From NCBI RefSeq assembly GCF_030272615.1, contig NC_081406.1:171390361-171454360 (forward strand): a stretch of DNA of 64,000 bases, written 5' to 3'. This DNA is from Cryptomeria japonica. Taxonomy: Eukaryota; Streptophyta; Pinopsida; Cupressales; Cupressaceae. The notes beneath the pieces are model-generated. The model made no database searches and had not been told where the DNA came from. It was given only the letters and a program-made list of their open reading frames with translations. Within the stretch, counting starts at the first letter, position 1; each line of letters begins with the position of its first letter. The position numbers were made by a program, and so were the translations under genes. Of the stretch, positions 1 to 11,639 are shown in pieces.

Positions 1-1690
1 TAGTGTCATAAGGGGTCATATTATGTCCTACAACCCCTTAGGACACCATATGACCCATAACGACACAATTTAGTCTCTTAAGGGGTCATACAATGTCCAT
101 AATTACCATATGATGCCTATGAACACCATATGACCCCTAACGACACGATATGGCATCATAAGGGGTCATGTGTTGTCCTTAGGGATCATATGGTGTCCCA
201 TGAACCCTTATGATCCCTTAGGACACTATACGACCCGTTATGACACCATATTGGGTCGCTCTGGGTCCTATGGTGTCCTAAGGGGTCAATTATGTCCTAC
301 AACCCCTTAGGACACCATATGAGCCCTAACGACACCATATGGTGTCATAAGGGGTCCTATGGTGTCGTACAACCCCTTGGGACACCATATGACCCATAAC
401 GACATAATTTGGTGTCTTAAGGGGTCATATGGTGTCCTAGGACACCATATGATGCCTATGGACACCATATGACCCCTAATGACACCATATGGTGTCATAA
501 GGGGTCCTATGGTGTACTATGACCCCTTGGGACACCATATGACCCATAACAATATAATTTGGTGTCTTAAGGGGTCATATGGTGTCCTAGGACACCATAT
601 GATGCCTATGGACACCATATGACCCCTAACGACACCATATAGTGTCATAAGGGGTCATATGGTGTCATAAGGGTTCATATGTTGTCCTTAGGGGTCATAT
701 GGTGTCCCATGAACCCTTATGAACCCTTAGGACACCATACGACCCACTATGACACCATATTGGGTCTCTTTGGGTCCTATAGTGTCCTAAGGGGTCATAT
801 TATGTCCTATGACCCTTTAGGAAACCATATGACCCCTAATGATACCATATGGTGTCATAAGAGGTCATATAGTGTCCTATGACCCCTTAGGACACCATAT
901 GACCCATAACGACACAATTTGGTGACTTAAGGAATCATATGGAGTCCTAGGACACCATATGACGCCTATGGACACCATATGACCCCTAAAGACACCATAT
1001 GGTTTCATAAGGGGTCATATGTTGTCCTTAGGGGTCATATAGTGTCCCATGAGCCCTTATGACCCCTTAGGATACCATACGACCCATTATGACACCATAT
1101 TGGGTCGCTTTGGGTCCTATGGTGTCCTAAGGGGTCATATTATGTCCTACGATCCCTTAGGACATCATATGACCCCTAACGACACCATATGGTGTCATAA
1201 GGGGTCCTATGGTGTCCACATGGGTCATATGATGTCCTACGACCCCTTAGGACACCATATGACCCCTTAAGGCACCATATTTGGATGTTATGGGTATATT
1301 GTGTCATATGGCCCCTTTAAGACATCATATGACCCCTTAGGACACCATATGACCCCTAATGACACCATATTAGGTCGCTTTGGGTCATATTATGTCCTAA
1401 GGAGTCATATTGTGTCCTATGATCCCTTAGGACACCATATGACCCATAATGACACAATTTGTTGTCTTAAGGGGTCATATGGTGTCCTAGGACACCATAT
1501 GACTCATGTGGACACCATATGACTCATGTGGACACCATATGACCCCTAACAACACCATATAGTGTCATAAGGGGTCTTATGTTGTCCTTAGGGATCATAT
1601 GGTGTCCCATGAACCCTTGTGACCCCTTAGGACATCATATGACCCGTTATGACACCATATGGGGTCGCTTTGGGTCCTATGGTGTGCTAA
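1..1690. repeat. minisatellite of 20-bp units in both orientations
   Basis: The array is built of the 20-bp unit GACACCATATGACCCCTTAG and its reverse complement CTAAGGGGTCATATGGTGTC, placed one after the other in mixed order, roughly 80 units. Most units keep a 10-bp register through the array, since indels are rare. Recognisable higher-order blocks recur, for example a variant containing TTGGGTCGCTTTGGGTCC near 242, 751, 1091, 1361 and 1651. The array begins before the window. Short reading frames here are by-products of the repeat and are not called as genes. Confidence 0.93.
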
Positions 1691-1819
1691 GGGGTCTATC
1701 TCTCTCTCTCCCTTCCCCCTCCCCATCTCTCTCTCTCTCTGTCTCTATCTCTCTCTATTTGTCTCTCTATCTGTCTCTCTCTCCTAATCTCTCCCCTAAT
1801 CTCTCTCTATCCCTCTCCC

Positions 1820-1912
<93 letters not shown>
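1691..1912. repeat. (CT)n microsatellite, degenerate then pure
   Basis: TCTC-rich sequence with interruptions up to about 1823 is followed by an almost pure CT run of about 44 dinucleotides to 1912. It abuts the minisatellite directly. Confidence 0.95.
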
Positions 1913-1914
<2 letters not shown>

Positions 1915-2079
1915 AATATCATATACTAATTTATTTATAAATTAATATATTAATATATTAATAAACATTAGATTAATTACGGGAAAATTTAGTTAGAGAA
2001 TTTACTTATTAAAATCGGGTATCCGATATATTATAATCGGATATCCGATTTTTGTAGTCAAATTTTCAAATTTAAAATT
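1913..2079. other. AT-rich spacer with two 14-bp palindromes
   Basis: There is no gene. Two near-identical self-complementary 14-mers lie at 2014-2027 (ATCGGGTATCCGAT) and 2036-2049 (ATCGGATATCCGAT, perfect palindrome). Confidence 0.7.
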
Positions 2080-2915
2080 TCGGCTCGGGAATGCTTTGGT
2101 ATTTGGCTTGGAAGTGACAAGCCTAGAAAGTCAACTGAAAAAATGTGTTTTTCAATATTCCTTGATTTTCCAGACTTTACACTGGTGGCTGACGACTTTT
2201 TTTGTATCCAAAATTGATAAAATGAAAAGAGTTTTTTAAGGACTTTCCCAGCTTTCCAACAATATAAGGCTTGTCTTATTTTGACTTTAATAAATTATTA
2301 TTATTTATTTTCTAATTAAATTCTGACAATAGTCCTGATTGATAGACTGATTGAAAAACACTCATAACTTTCAAACGATATAGCATTTTTTGAATCTGAA
2401 ACATGCATCACATCCTATACTTTGTCTACTATATGGAAAAAAAAAATTTAAAATTCATAGTTTTGACCAAGTTAAGATGGTCAGACATAGGAGTTTCTGA
2501 ATTTCTGAAAAGCTATAGTAAAAAATTCATAAATAATTATTTACTTTATAAAAAAAATTTAAAAAATATGTGTTACATCCGGACATGAGTCTATTACTTA
2601 TCTTATAAATATTATAAAAAAATATTATGATTTGATTGTGATTAGGGTGGTCAGACATACGTCTACTTCTTATTTTTTTCCTGAAATTTTAGTACCACTG
2701 CATTGAAATTTGAAATTTTCATCAAATAGGATTTATTTTTTCCAAAAAACAACTAGTAGCTTAGAAACTACATTCAATTTTATATATGTTATCTTCTTTC
2801 ATATTTTAAAAATAATGTTCACAACTTATTCAAATTTTAATGTCAAGTTGCATAACTCTGATTTTCTGAAATTTCATTGCCACTTAAGGGCCTATTTTGG
2901 CACACCATGATCCTG
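2080..2915 (+). repeat. dispersed repeat, copy 1 of 2
   Basis: This stretch is colinear with 16217-17045 in the same orientation. Shared landmarks in order are GGCTGACGA, TAATAAATTATTATTATTTA, TTGATTGAAAAACA-like, AACTTTCAAA, GGTCAGACATA and ACCATGATC(C/T)TGCACATACC at the right end. Identity is moderate, with many indels. I see no coding capacity and no clear terminal structure, so the class of element is unknown. Confidence 0.75.
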
Positions 2916-3817
2916 CACATACCCCATTATATGAAGTTTATTTTATAACTCATAGGCACACCTCCTATGTAATGAATGATAAATATTCATACACGAGTAT
3001 TATTTCTATTTGAGCTATAATATGCTTGCATTTAAATTTATCTAAACATTGTAATTTGGTCATATTGTTATATGCTCTAGCGATCTCTATATCAAACTTG
3101 TGACAATGACTTCTCAAAATATAGTCATCTTTGTAATAAATATCACAAGATTCAACATTTCCTTCCCATTTCCAAGTATGAATACTTGAGTCTTTTCCAA
3201 TATCAAAAATTTCAAATTTGGCATTTCCAATAGAAATAAATCCATACGACTTTATAATTTCACATGCATTGTTAATTAATATGAATGTTTACCCATATGT
3301 CCAAAAGATTCATTATAGCATAAAATTTTCTCTTATAGGTGAACATGTGTCTTCAATATAGCATTTACATCAATACATTCCTCATTATAATGCACATCCA
3401 TTTCCACACTATGAGGCCAATCCATATCAACAAAGAAGAGATCGTATTCACTACACCATGATTGATAAGACAAGGAGACTCACCATAAAAACATACTTTA
3501 GTTAAATGGTCATAACTTTTGTATTCCTTATGAAAATTTTGATTTTTTATAGATTTTGGAAAGGTAATTCAGAGACCTATAAAATGGATAAGGTAATTTT
3601 ATTAGAGTGTACACTAGAAATAAATTATAATCCTTCATTTTTTTTAAACTTTAAATACTCACAAATTTTGCATACAACGTCTTTTTTTCATTATTTTTCT
3701 TCCAAATAATTGAAATGTATAAAAAGTAGTAAATAATGAATCATTTTGATTTTATGTACCAATTAGACTAAAAAATTACATAAATCATCCAAAAGGTTGT
3801 CTTGTTGCCTTTGATCT
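2916..3817. other. AT-rich, no gene seen
   Basis: The sequence is AT-rich with frequent stops in all frames. I recognise no domain, RNA gene or repeat here. Confidence 0.6.
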
Positions 3818-5215
3818 TATGCACACTTTTATCGAAGTTGACGTAGGAGAAAATTTCCTTCTATACCTCTCTGTCCTTCTCTCTATTTACTTAGGCATAT
3901 CTCACTCTCTCCCTCTCTCCTTTTATCTCACTTTCAATTGCATCTCTATCCCTTTCCCTTACATTACTTCTATCTATATCTTTCTTCTATCTCTTTCTTC
4001 TCTACTTATCTCACTCATTTTCACATCCCATCTAGATCTTTCCCAAGTTATATCTATCTCTACATATATCTCCATCTTTCTAATCCTATCTCTCCCTCTC
4101 CCATTGTATCCTTATCACTCCCTATTTCTATATCTCTCTACTAATATCTCTGCTCTTTGTTTATCTCCATCCCTCTACCTTCCTCTACCTATACCTATTT
4201 ATTACTTGTCTTTATCACCTCCTTTCACTCCCACTCGTGTTCCCTCTATCTCCATCTCCCTATAGATATATCTTCATGTCTATCTATATCTAATTATCTC
4301 TAAATCTCTCTTATTCACTCCATCTCTCCCTCCATTTGTCCTACTCCTATCAATTTCTATCCATATCTATCTCTACCTGTACATCTTCATATCTCTATCT
4401 CTTTTCCTATCCATCTCTCTTTCTATGTTTGCCTCTATAAATATATATTTTCCTCTATACATGATTAATCTATCTCTCACTGTCTTCCTCTCTCACCCTC
4501 TCTATGCAGCTCTCCCTTTCTCTACCTTTCTCTCTTTATTTACCCCCTATTTATATATCTATGGCTCTCTTCGTCCATCGTTCTCGATACCCCTCTACCC
4601 CTCTATCTCTCCCTCTTTCTATCTCCCTCTCTATCTATCCCTATCTATATTCTATAGTTCACTATTTACATCTCTCTATCTATTCATCTTCCTCTTACTC
4701 TCTAACTCATTATCTCTTCCTTTCTGTATCTCCCTCTATTTCCCCCTCTCTATTTGTACCTCCCTATCTCTCTATATAACTATCTATGTCTTTACCTCTC
4801 TCTTTCTCTAAATCTAATCACCTCCATCTCCCTTTATCTTAATTTCTATCTCTATCTTCCTCTCTTTTTCTATCTCTAGATATATCTCCCTCTTCCTATC
4901 CATCCTTTTCTTTCTATCTTTCTCCCTCTCTCTTCCTTGACCTTAATTTTTATATCTATATTTGTGTCTCTATCTTTTTTCTAGGTGTGTCTATCTCTCT
5001 ATATTTCTCCTTCTATCTCTTTCTCTCTTTATTATCTTTATCTTTATACATCTCTTCTCTCCCTCTCTATATATTTATCTCTTCTACCTTTCTTTATTTT
5101 TCTCTTCATCTCCCTCTTTATCTCTATTTTTATCTGTATAGATATTTCTCCCTATTGGTAATAGATCTTGATCATCTTTCCACTTTTGATGTTTTTGTGT
5201 TAGCTATATTTGGAT
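3818..5215. repeat. long pyrimidine-rich low-complexity tract
   Basis: About 1.4 kb is dominated by TCTC, CTAT and TCCCTC words, i.e. a decayed CT/CTAT microsatellite. It produces Leu/Ser/Tyr-rich open frames (for example 3819-4265 and 4425-4811) that overlap in several frames and have no domain, so they are artefacts of composition. Confidence 0.85.
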
Positions 5216-5436
5216 CTTAATTCTTGATGATATCTATGGATTATCTTTCCCCTCTAACTTTTGTTACTAGGGATGGAGGGAGAGGGGGGAGAAGGAATTA
5301 TCAACAAAGGGAAAGGGTGAGGGATGTGTGAGAGGAAGGGTAATTAGGGGCAAGAGAGAATGAAATAAATAGTTGGGAGTAATTATGGGGTAAGAGACAG
5401 ACAGATAGATAGACAGAAAGACAGGTAGATACACAG
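5216..5436. repeat. purine-rich tract ending in GATA/GACA repeats
   Basis: G/A-rich words are followed by (GACA)(GATA) repeats from about 5393 to 5436. The same kinds of words resume at 14031 beyond the LTR element, so the element landed inside this microsatellite. Confidence 0.8.
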
Positions 5437-6609
5437 TGTTGGAATCAAGGGAACACTAAGAGGGGGGGTGAAACAGTTTCAACAAAATTGACTTTAATAA
5501 CCTAATCATGCAACCACATTATGTAAATGAAGTAAAGTAAATGCAGAAACACAAAGCTAGGATGATCAACACCATAACACCAATATTTTTTATGTAGAAA
5601 CACGGTTAAGAGAAAAACCACGGTGGGATGGAGACCCACAATATTATAATATTGTGATCAGGAGTATAATAATATTACAAGAGGGGAATGCACATGCATT
5701 CAGACACACTACCTAGATCTCACTGCTCAATTAAAAAAGAAAGGGCTACAACCCCAGAGGACTCATTGTCCTACAAAACATTACAAATGGTAACTAATTG
5801 AATAAACTAATGGATAGCATCTATAAATGTCAAAATGTAGTTTTAGTTAAGTACAAATAGTATGTTTCCATTGTTCTAACTCTCTACTCTGCTTTGTCAC
5901 ATACAAGAGAACAAATAATGTCTGATTCGCCAAGATTTTACACTTTTGCCTAGGGGGTAGTTTCTTAAAGTTATCCCTGCTCATGCATGCTTTCTACATC
6001 ATCTTCTATACACCAAATGATCATATCAATCGGACTAATAGATCTGCATATCATCAAACTAGATCAATTCCATGTCAGCCTAAAAAATGCATAACAAGCA
6101 ACATGAAACATGTTACCCAAATGACTCAATTTGATCCAAAAACAACTAAGCGGATCAAAACAAGATGTCCATACACTTCCCATATGTCGGATCATTGACC
6201 TGGAACACCCAAACAACCATAAAAATTACTTGACATGATCTGCACAGCAAATCTTTACACATTACTACACCAAAAAACTATTATACCAAAAAAATGGTCT
6301 ACCAGATCTCCTAACCAACACCAATCTTAACACCAGAGGTCACAATCATGGAATAAGGTGAATTTCATATCTACAATACATCTCACAAATCCACAAGGCA
6401 AAATACTTAACCAAAATAATTTGTTGACCACTAAACTGCACACTCTATCGGATACACTCTTCTTCTTACTGGACCTCACTAGACTTTAATCAATCTTCTG
6501 GAATGAAGGAATCATGAACTGTGGATTGGATATCTGACTCACCAGTTGTCAGTTTCCCATTGCCATCAATGACAATAACTGATCATCAATGTAGTGTCTC
6601 ATACCAACA
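5437..6609 (-). repeat. 3' LTR of the Sirevirus-like element
   Basis: It starts TGTTGG and ends ACCAACA and is colinear with 12888-14030 over its full length, with scattered substitutions and small indels (clearly more diverged than the LTR pair of the Copia element at 24.5-29.5 kb). Being next to the polypurine tract makes it the 3' LTR on the minus strand. Confidence 0.88.
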
Positions 6610-6760
6610 ATCTCCCCCTTTGGTGTTCATGGCAACACTTAGTGAAAAATGACTACATGTCGGATCAAAACCAAAATTAAATTGTCAGACTCAAAAGAAT
6701 CAAAGAATCAAGAATCTCCCCCTAAGATCAACATTTTTCACTCACCTATTCTCCCCCTTT
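6610..6760 (-). other. multiple polypurine tracts (AGGGGGAG x3)
   Basis: On the minus strand the core AGGGGGAG occurs at about 6611-6619, 6715-6723 and 6750-6758, the first immediately next to the LTR. Tandem PPT copies before the 3' LTR are characteristic of Sireviruses and prime plus-strand DNA synthesis. Confidence 0.8.
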
Positions 6761-6940
6761 GACATCAATGAAAAAGGTAGACTTCCGAAAAGGAAAAATG
6801 CTATTTACATAGTCCTTATATATTCACAAAAAATTGAAGATATCAACATAAGAGTTCTTCAATGAATCCAAGTGGTTTTCCCAACCTTTCGGAAAATTCT
6901 CCAATACAGTTATTAACCCACTAAGAAAATAATCTTGTGC

Positions 6941-9900
6941 CTATGTTGTCTTCACATCATTCGGATCACCACTAGCTAGAGTATCTTGGGCATCTTTGAA
7001 AGCACTCTGCATAATGTTCATCTTAGGAGTAATAAGACTTCTCACTTCACCAACTCTCCCAACTATTTTATTTTGGTCATGGTTTAGGCTCCTGATTTTC
7101 CCAAGTAAAGATGTTACCTGATTCTCATGACTACTCAGTGATATTGTCAGAGAATCAACTGACTGAGATATGCGTTCAAACTCATTCTCATGTACCTTAG
7201 ACTTATTCTCAATATCTATAGTGAACTTGTTCAGAGATAGACATGATTTGTACAAGTTTCCACTTACGAATAATTTATCTTGCATTCTCTTCACACATTC
7301 TCCTAATGTGGCTTTATCTTTGGAAATCATTCTTTTCAAGTTTTGAAGCCTGTTTGCATTAAATTCATTCAGGACTTTTTCTTCGACTGACCTTTCAAAA
7401 GACTCAAAATGTTGATCAACAAAATTAATCAAACTCTTCAATTGCTCGAATGGAGTATCTGAAGTGTCCTTTTGAAATGATGGCATCAATTTATCAAGAA
7501 CATCGGATGCCAAGTTTAGCAACATATTATCCTCAGCATGGAACTTCAAAAGATCTTCGCTGGCTTTGGCTTGAGAAAACTATGCAAGTTGAAGCTTTTG
7601 AATTGGGGGCAAAGAATCCATATTGATAGGACCTTGAATGAATTTTGGATCATCAATGAGTTTCTTTCCCTTTACTTCCTCTATAGTATCTTTTGCTTCA
7701 GTCTTGATTGAGACCTTGACATCCACCTTTTCTTTTTTTGCATTCTTCTTCGGAACCAGAGGGTCAACTACAATAGTCGAAGGATTCTCAACCTTTCCCT
7801 TTCCTTCCACATCTTTCCCTATGTCCTTTTCTCCAACTTCATCTTGCACTCTAAATTCTACATGCTCAAAAGTATCATCAACTATCGGTTCAACTTCTAG
7901 ATTGACTTGAGATGGCATGTTTTGTTCTTCCAAATGAATTTCTTCCTACCCTTTAGCCTTATTTACCTCATGTGGATTGTTTAACAAAAATTTTATCAAA
8001 ATCTTTTTAGTTTCCTTGAAAACTTCATCAATCTTCCCTAAAATGATTTTTTTTACCTTGTGTTTGATCCTAAATTTGTTCTTTGTTAGTTTCAGCAATC
8101 TCTATCTCCTCTATAGTGATGACTGAACATAAGTTAACCAACACATATTTCTTCAGTCTCTCATCTTACTTACTAGTTGTTTGTCTTCTAGCATCCAAAA
8201 TGTCATACAAGCTCTTGGGTATAACTGACATTAGGTCAATCAATAATTTACTATACACATTAAGATATTATACAATAGCCTCTTCTAGTGTTCTCTTTCT
8301 ATCCGAAGTCGTCAAAATTGTCATACCACTCAGATAGTGGTTTCAAATTATTGTTCTTAACAACTTCATTTACAATATGCTCTAATATCATAGGAGGAAC
8401 AATAGTAAATTTTCCTTTTTTCAAAGCCTCGTCAAACTCAAATGCTTTAGGTTTCTTACCGAATCTTGTTTTACTAGTAGGCTTCTCCTTTGAGATCTTG
8501 GTAACTTTAGGAGTTTAGGCCTTCACTTCCTTCATGGTTTCATTAGACTCGGTTTCTTCTTCATCCATAGTCACAAATTTGATTGTCTTCCTCTTCTTCT
8601 CACCATCGGATGTCTTGATTGAATATTTAGGTTGACTTGTTGACTTTGTAGGTTAGAGGAGGGAGTTGTGCCTCTGACTTGCCTTGGATTAGGCTTAGAT
8701 ACTTCTAGTTTTTCTTCCTTCTTCACACACTGCTCCTTGGAGAGAATATTTTCTTCTCTATCTTTCTGGTCAACTTCCTTAGTTGTTCCAATACTCTCTA
8801 CAAAAGCCTCTACCTCTTTCTGAACCTTCTTCTGAATTAGCGGTTTCTTAAACTGTTGATCAAGTTTTAAACTTTTCTCCTTGTATGTTCAGGATCCACC
8901 AGTTTGCACAACATGTTTTGTGCATACAGTTCTAAAACTTGTTCTTCGATCTCATAGCCCATAGGCATGATCCATATGGTTCGGGGCTCTACAACTTTCA
9001 TCAAACATTGATCAATATCTACCATGAAGCAAATAGTATCTTGATATTTTTCTACAACAGTCTTAGGTATCCTTTCCCTATCATACATTTCCTTATGAAT
9101 GTTCTTAAAATAACCCCATAAGTTATTGCTTTAGACCTTAAAATCACTAGAATTGTACAGGTGTTTCCAGATCTGAACTCCTACAGGTCTATCAAATGCT
9201 CATTCGACCAAACCAACACCCAGAACCTCCTTCTTAAAGTAGAAAAATAGACATAGAATTAGCAGTGTACCAATTTTGAAAGGATGTTTCCTTTTTACTT
9301 TGATCTTCTTAATTTTCTTGTTAAGCTCACTCCAAAGTAATTCATAGAGATCATATTTCTTGTTCTCTCTCATCATCTCATATGCAATATAAATAGAAGT
9401 ACCAGATACATAATTTTCTCTGCTAGAAAAATAGATTTTGTACCCAATGACCATTGATGCAAACCTAAAGTCCTGTTCCAGAATGTCATTGATTGTCATC
9501 GCTCATTTGTCAAATTTAGATCGTTTCATTGATCACAATTTCATTCTTCACTACTTTTAGGGATGGCAGTTCTTTGAGGGCACAAAATCTAGTTATGGCC
9601 CAAATGACTGACTTGGTGGTTTTGTAGGGCTTATCCAGCTAGACAAATTCATCATGAACTCAGCTCAAGATATACCCAATCTATTCCTCTTCATAAAACA
9701 TCAAAAATCTAACAAACTGTGCAAACCCTTTGCTATCCAAAACTTGAAATTTTGGTTTCAGTACTAAGCTCTTGTCTGTTAGCTAATTCTTATAAAGATA
9801 CAGTACTTGTGTGCTATCTAATTCCTCAATAGGACAGTACGTATATACCATAATATCTTCAATATGCAGCACTCCATAGGGAATAGATGAAAATGCACTC

Positions 9901-10149
9901 TTAGGATCATCTTCCATCAAAATGAATGGATGATTCTTAAAATTTGGATGCGCACACTCAATGATTCCCACAACCAAAGGAGTTGCAATACCAAACGCAA
10001 CCCTTTTCAAGCTTCAACCAAAAAGGAGGGTTTCACAGTTAAATACCTTTCAACTGGAGTCAAGATCACACACCAAATCTAGATATCACTTCAGAATCTC
10101 TACAAGTTCTCCTTTACTGCGCTCTTCTGCTTCGAATGCAAGGTGAGAA
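6941..10149 (-). pseudogene. long decayed ORF of unknown function (element ORF2)
   Basis: I do not recognise this protein. Read from about 10149 down to 6941, the minus strand gives one long but broken reading frame of roughly 1000 codons. Open pieces are 10010-9783, 9499-9200, 9088-8867, 7933-7580 and 7549-6941, and coding-like sequence continues through in-frame stops between several of them (for instance from 9783 to about 9540, and from 9200 to 9088). The first third is mixed hydrophobic. The stretch 9500-9200 contains an IYIAYEMM...YDLYELLWSEL motif followed by HPFKIGTLLILCLFF, a layout that loosely recalls the third ORF of Athila or Sirevirus elements. The middle is charged, Lys/Glu/Pro-rich. 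The final 200 residues (7549-6941) are hydrophilic with heptad-like leucines. It occupies the place where Sireviruses carry pol plus an env-like ORF. Alternatives: an env-like ORF, or captured host sequence. Confidence 0.6.
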
Positions 10150-10295
10150 ATGAATGATTAACTTTCCTTTTATCCTTCACATACCTAACTTTTTATTGTA
10201 ATAAATGCTCTTAACCCGAATACTTCCAGATACCCTTCATTTCACAAAGATCTTCTACGGACCTACAGATTCTTCTGAAAATCTATCATAGATAC

Positions 10296-11554
10296 TATAG
10301 CGTCCTAAAATTGTGACACTTGCAATTTCGACCACATTTGGGTCTTCACGATGGCAATGCAACACGAAACCTGAATGGAGACCCCAAAACTTGTCCATGA
10401 CATCAAAAACTGCATTTTCTTGCACCTTGGCTTGATCCTTCTTGCACCCTGCTATCCCGGGAGGTGGGACCAGAGTGCCCAGCACCCTGGTCCTTCAGGA
10501 CCAGGGCGCCCAGCGCCCTGGTCCCCCAGGACCATGGTGCCCAGCGCCCTAGTCCCTGGCCCTATTTTGGGCCCGGTCTCTTTTGGGACCTCGGGTCTTT
10601 ATGTTTGCAATTCGGGAAATATTGTTTCCTGGTCGGCCTAAGGTCGTAAAAATTAGTCTTTTAACCCTAATTGACAAGTATATAAACTACATTTCCTCTC
10701 CCATTTTGGTAAGATGAAAAAAAGGCAGAAGCGATACTCAAACATTCAAGCATTCAAGCATTCCTTCAAGCAATTGATCATTCTAAGTCTCCATTCAAGG
10801 CTAAGTGTTGCATTCAAGACAAGGATTCAACCATTGAAGAGGAGATCACATACCACATACCACATACAACATACAGCATACAACAACATCTACACCTTCG
10901 CACGTAAGAATACAAACATTCTTACAAAAAGGTACTAGTACTTGTTTTACATTACAATCATTTACATTTACAGCATTTCTCATTTCTTGGTTAATTCCAA
11001 AACCAGGGTTTGACCTAAGGGAAAACCCCTAATCCCTAACCCCCCAATCGTCTTCGCTTTTCTGTGTGTAGGTTGCAGGTACGCGGCTGTAATTGAAGAT
11101 CTGGAATCCTTGTGCAGAGACGAACAGATCCCCCTTCGTTTCGCGGATTTTTCGGAGGACCGTGTGCACGCCGGGCGCCATCGTCCCATCAACTTTCGCT
11201 CAAATTTGCAGGACAGCATCGTCTCGATATTTTACTGCTAATTCCAGGTCTGCAGCTTCATCCTATATCCCTATCTCAGTTTATAAGTGAATCTTTCTCA
11301 CTTTCTATGCATTCCTAGCTTAATCATTCTATCCACATTCTTTACAAAAGAGGGTAGCCTTGTTGTCTTAACCCTTGAAACTCATTTAGAATCCGATCTT
11401 GCATTGTGTGGGATTGGATCTTGTGGGTTTCAACCCCTCTTTTGAATGTAAAGTCTCCCCAAGTGAAAATCGACAATCCTAAGTGACCTCCTTCCCCTCT
11501 CCTCGGAGTGGTGGGGGGAACACTTAGGGTTCGCTTGCGATTTTCCGCTTTACA
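10296..11554 (+). mobile_element. solo LTR nested in the Sirevirus-like element
   Basis: A 1259-bp block begins TATAGCGTCCTAAAATTGTG and ends GCTTTACA, flanked on both sides by GATAC (10291-10295 and 11555-11559), a perfect 5-bp target duplication. The expected TG start has become TA. A TATATAAA box at 10679-10686 on the plus strand suggests plus orientation. There is no internal domain. Its GC content is higher than the surroundings. Removing it and one GATAC rejoins the host frame ...MMIVGI with YDRFSEES. A Gypsy origin is likely from length and style but unproven. Confidence 0.8.
10469..10560. repeat. three 31-bp palindromic repeats in the solo LTR
   Basis: Copies start at 10469, 10500 and 10531. 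Each has the form ACCAGGGCGCCCAGCGCCCT followed by GGTC, so each can fold as a GC-rich hairpin. They lie about 120-210 bp upstream of the TATA-like box and could be LTR enhancer units. Confidence 0.85.
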
Positions 11555-11639
11555 GATACCTACAATCATCATATATACCTTTGTAACCTATCAGAATCAG
11601 GAACGGATCTTAGATAGGGGGTTTGAAAGATTTTCATGA

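Noticed and set aside
1-1690. CRISPR-like regular repeats
   Set aside because: Units are contiguous without unique spacers and occur in both orientations in a plant-type sequence.
307-1929. Several open frames of 60-116 codons with MTPYDPLGHHMTP-type repeats
   Set aside because: They are translations of the 20-bp minisatellite and the CT tract, present in several frames and on both strands; no start context or domain.
3819-5220. Leu/Ser/Tyr-rich open frames up to 148 codons
   Set aside because: Pyrimidine-rich low-complexity DNA lacks stops by composition.
10375-10649. GC-rich open frame with Pro/Arg and PGPSGPGRPAPWSPRT-like sequence
   Set aside because: It falls in the 31-bp hairpin repeats of the solo LTR; open in two frames at once.
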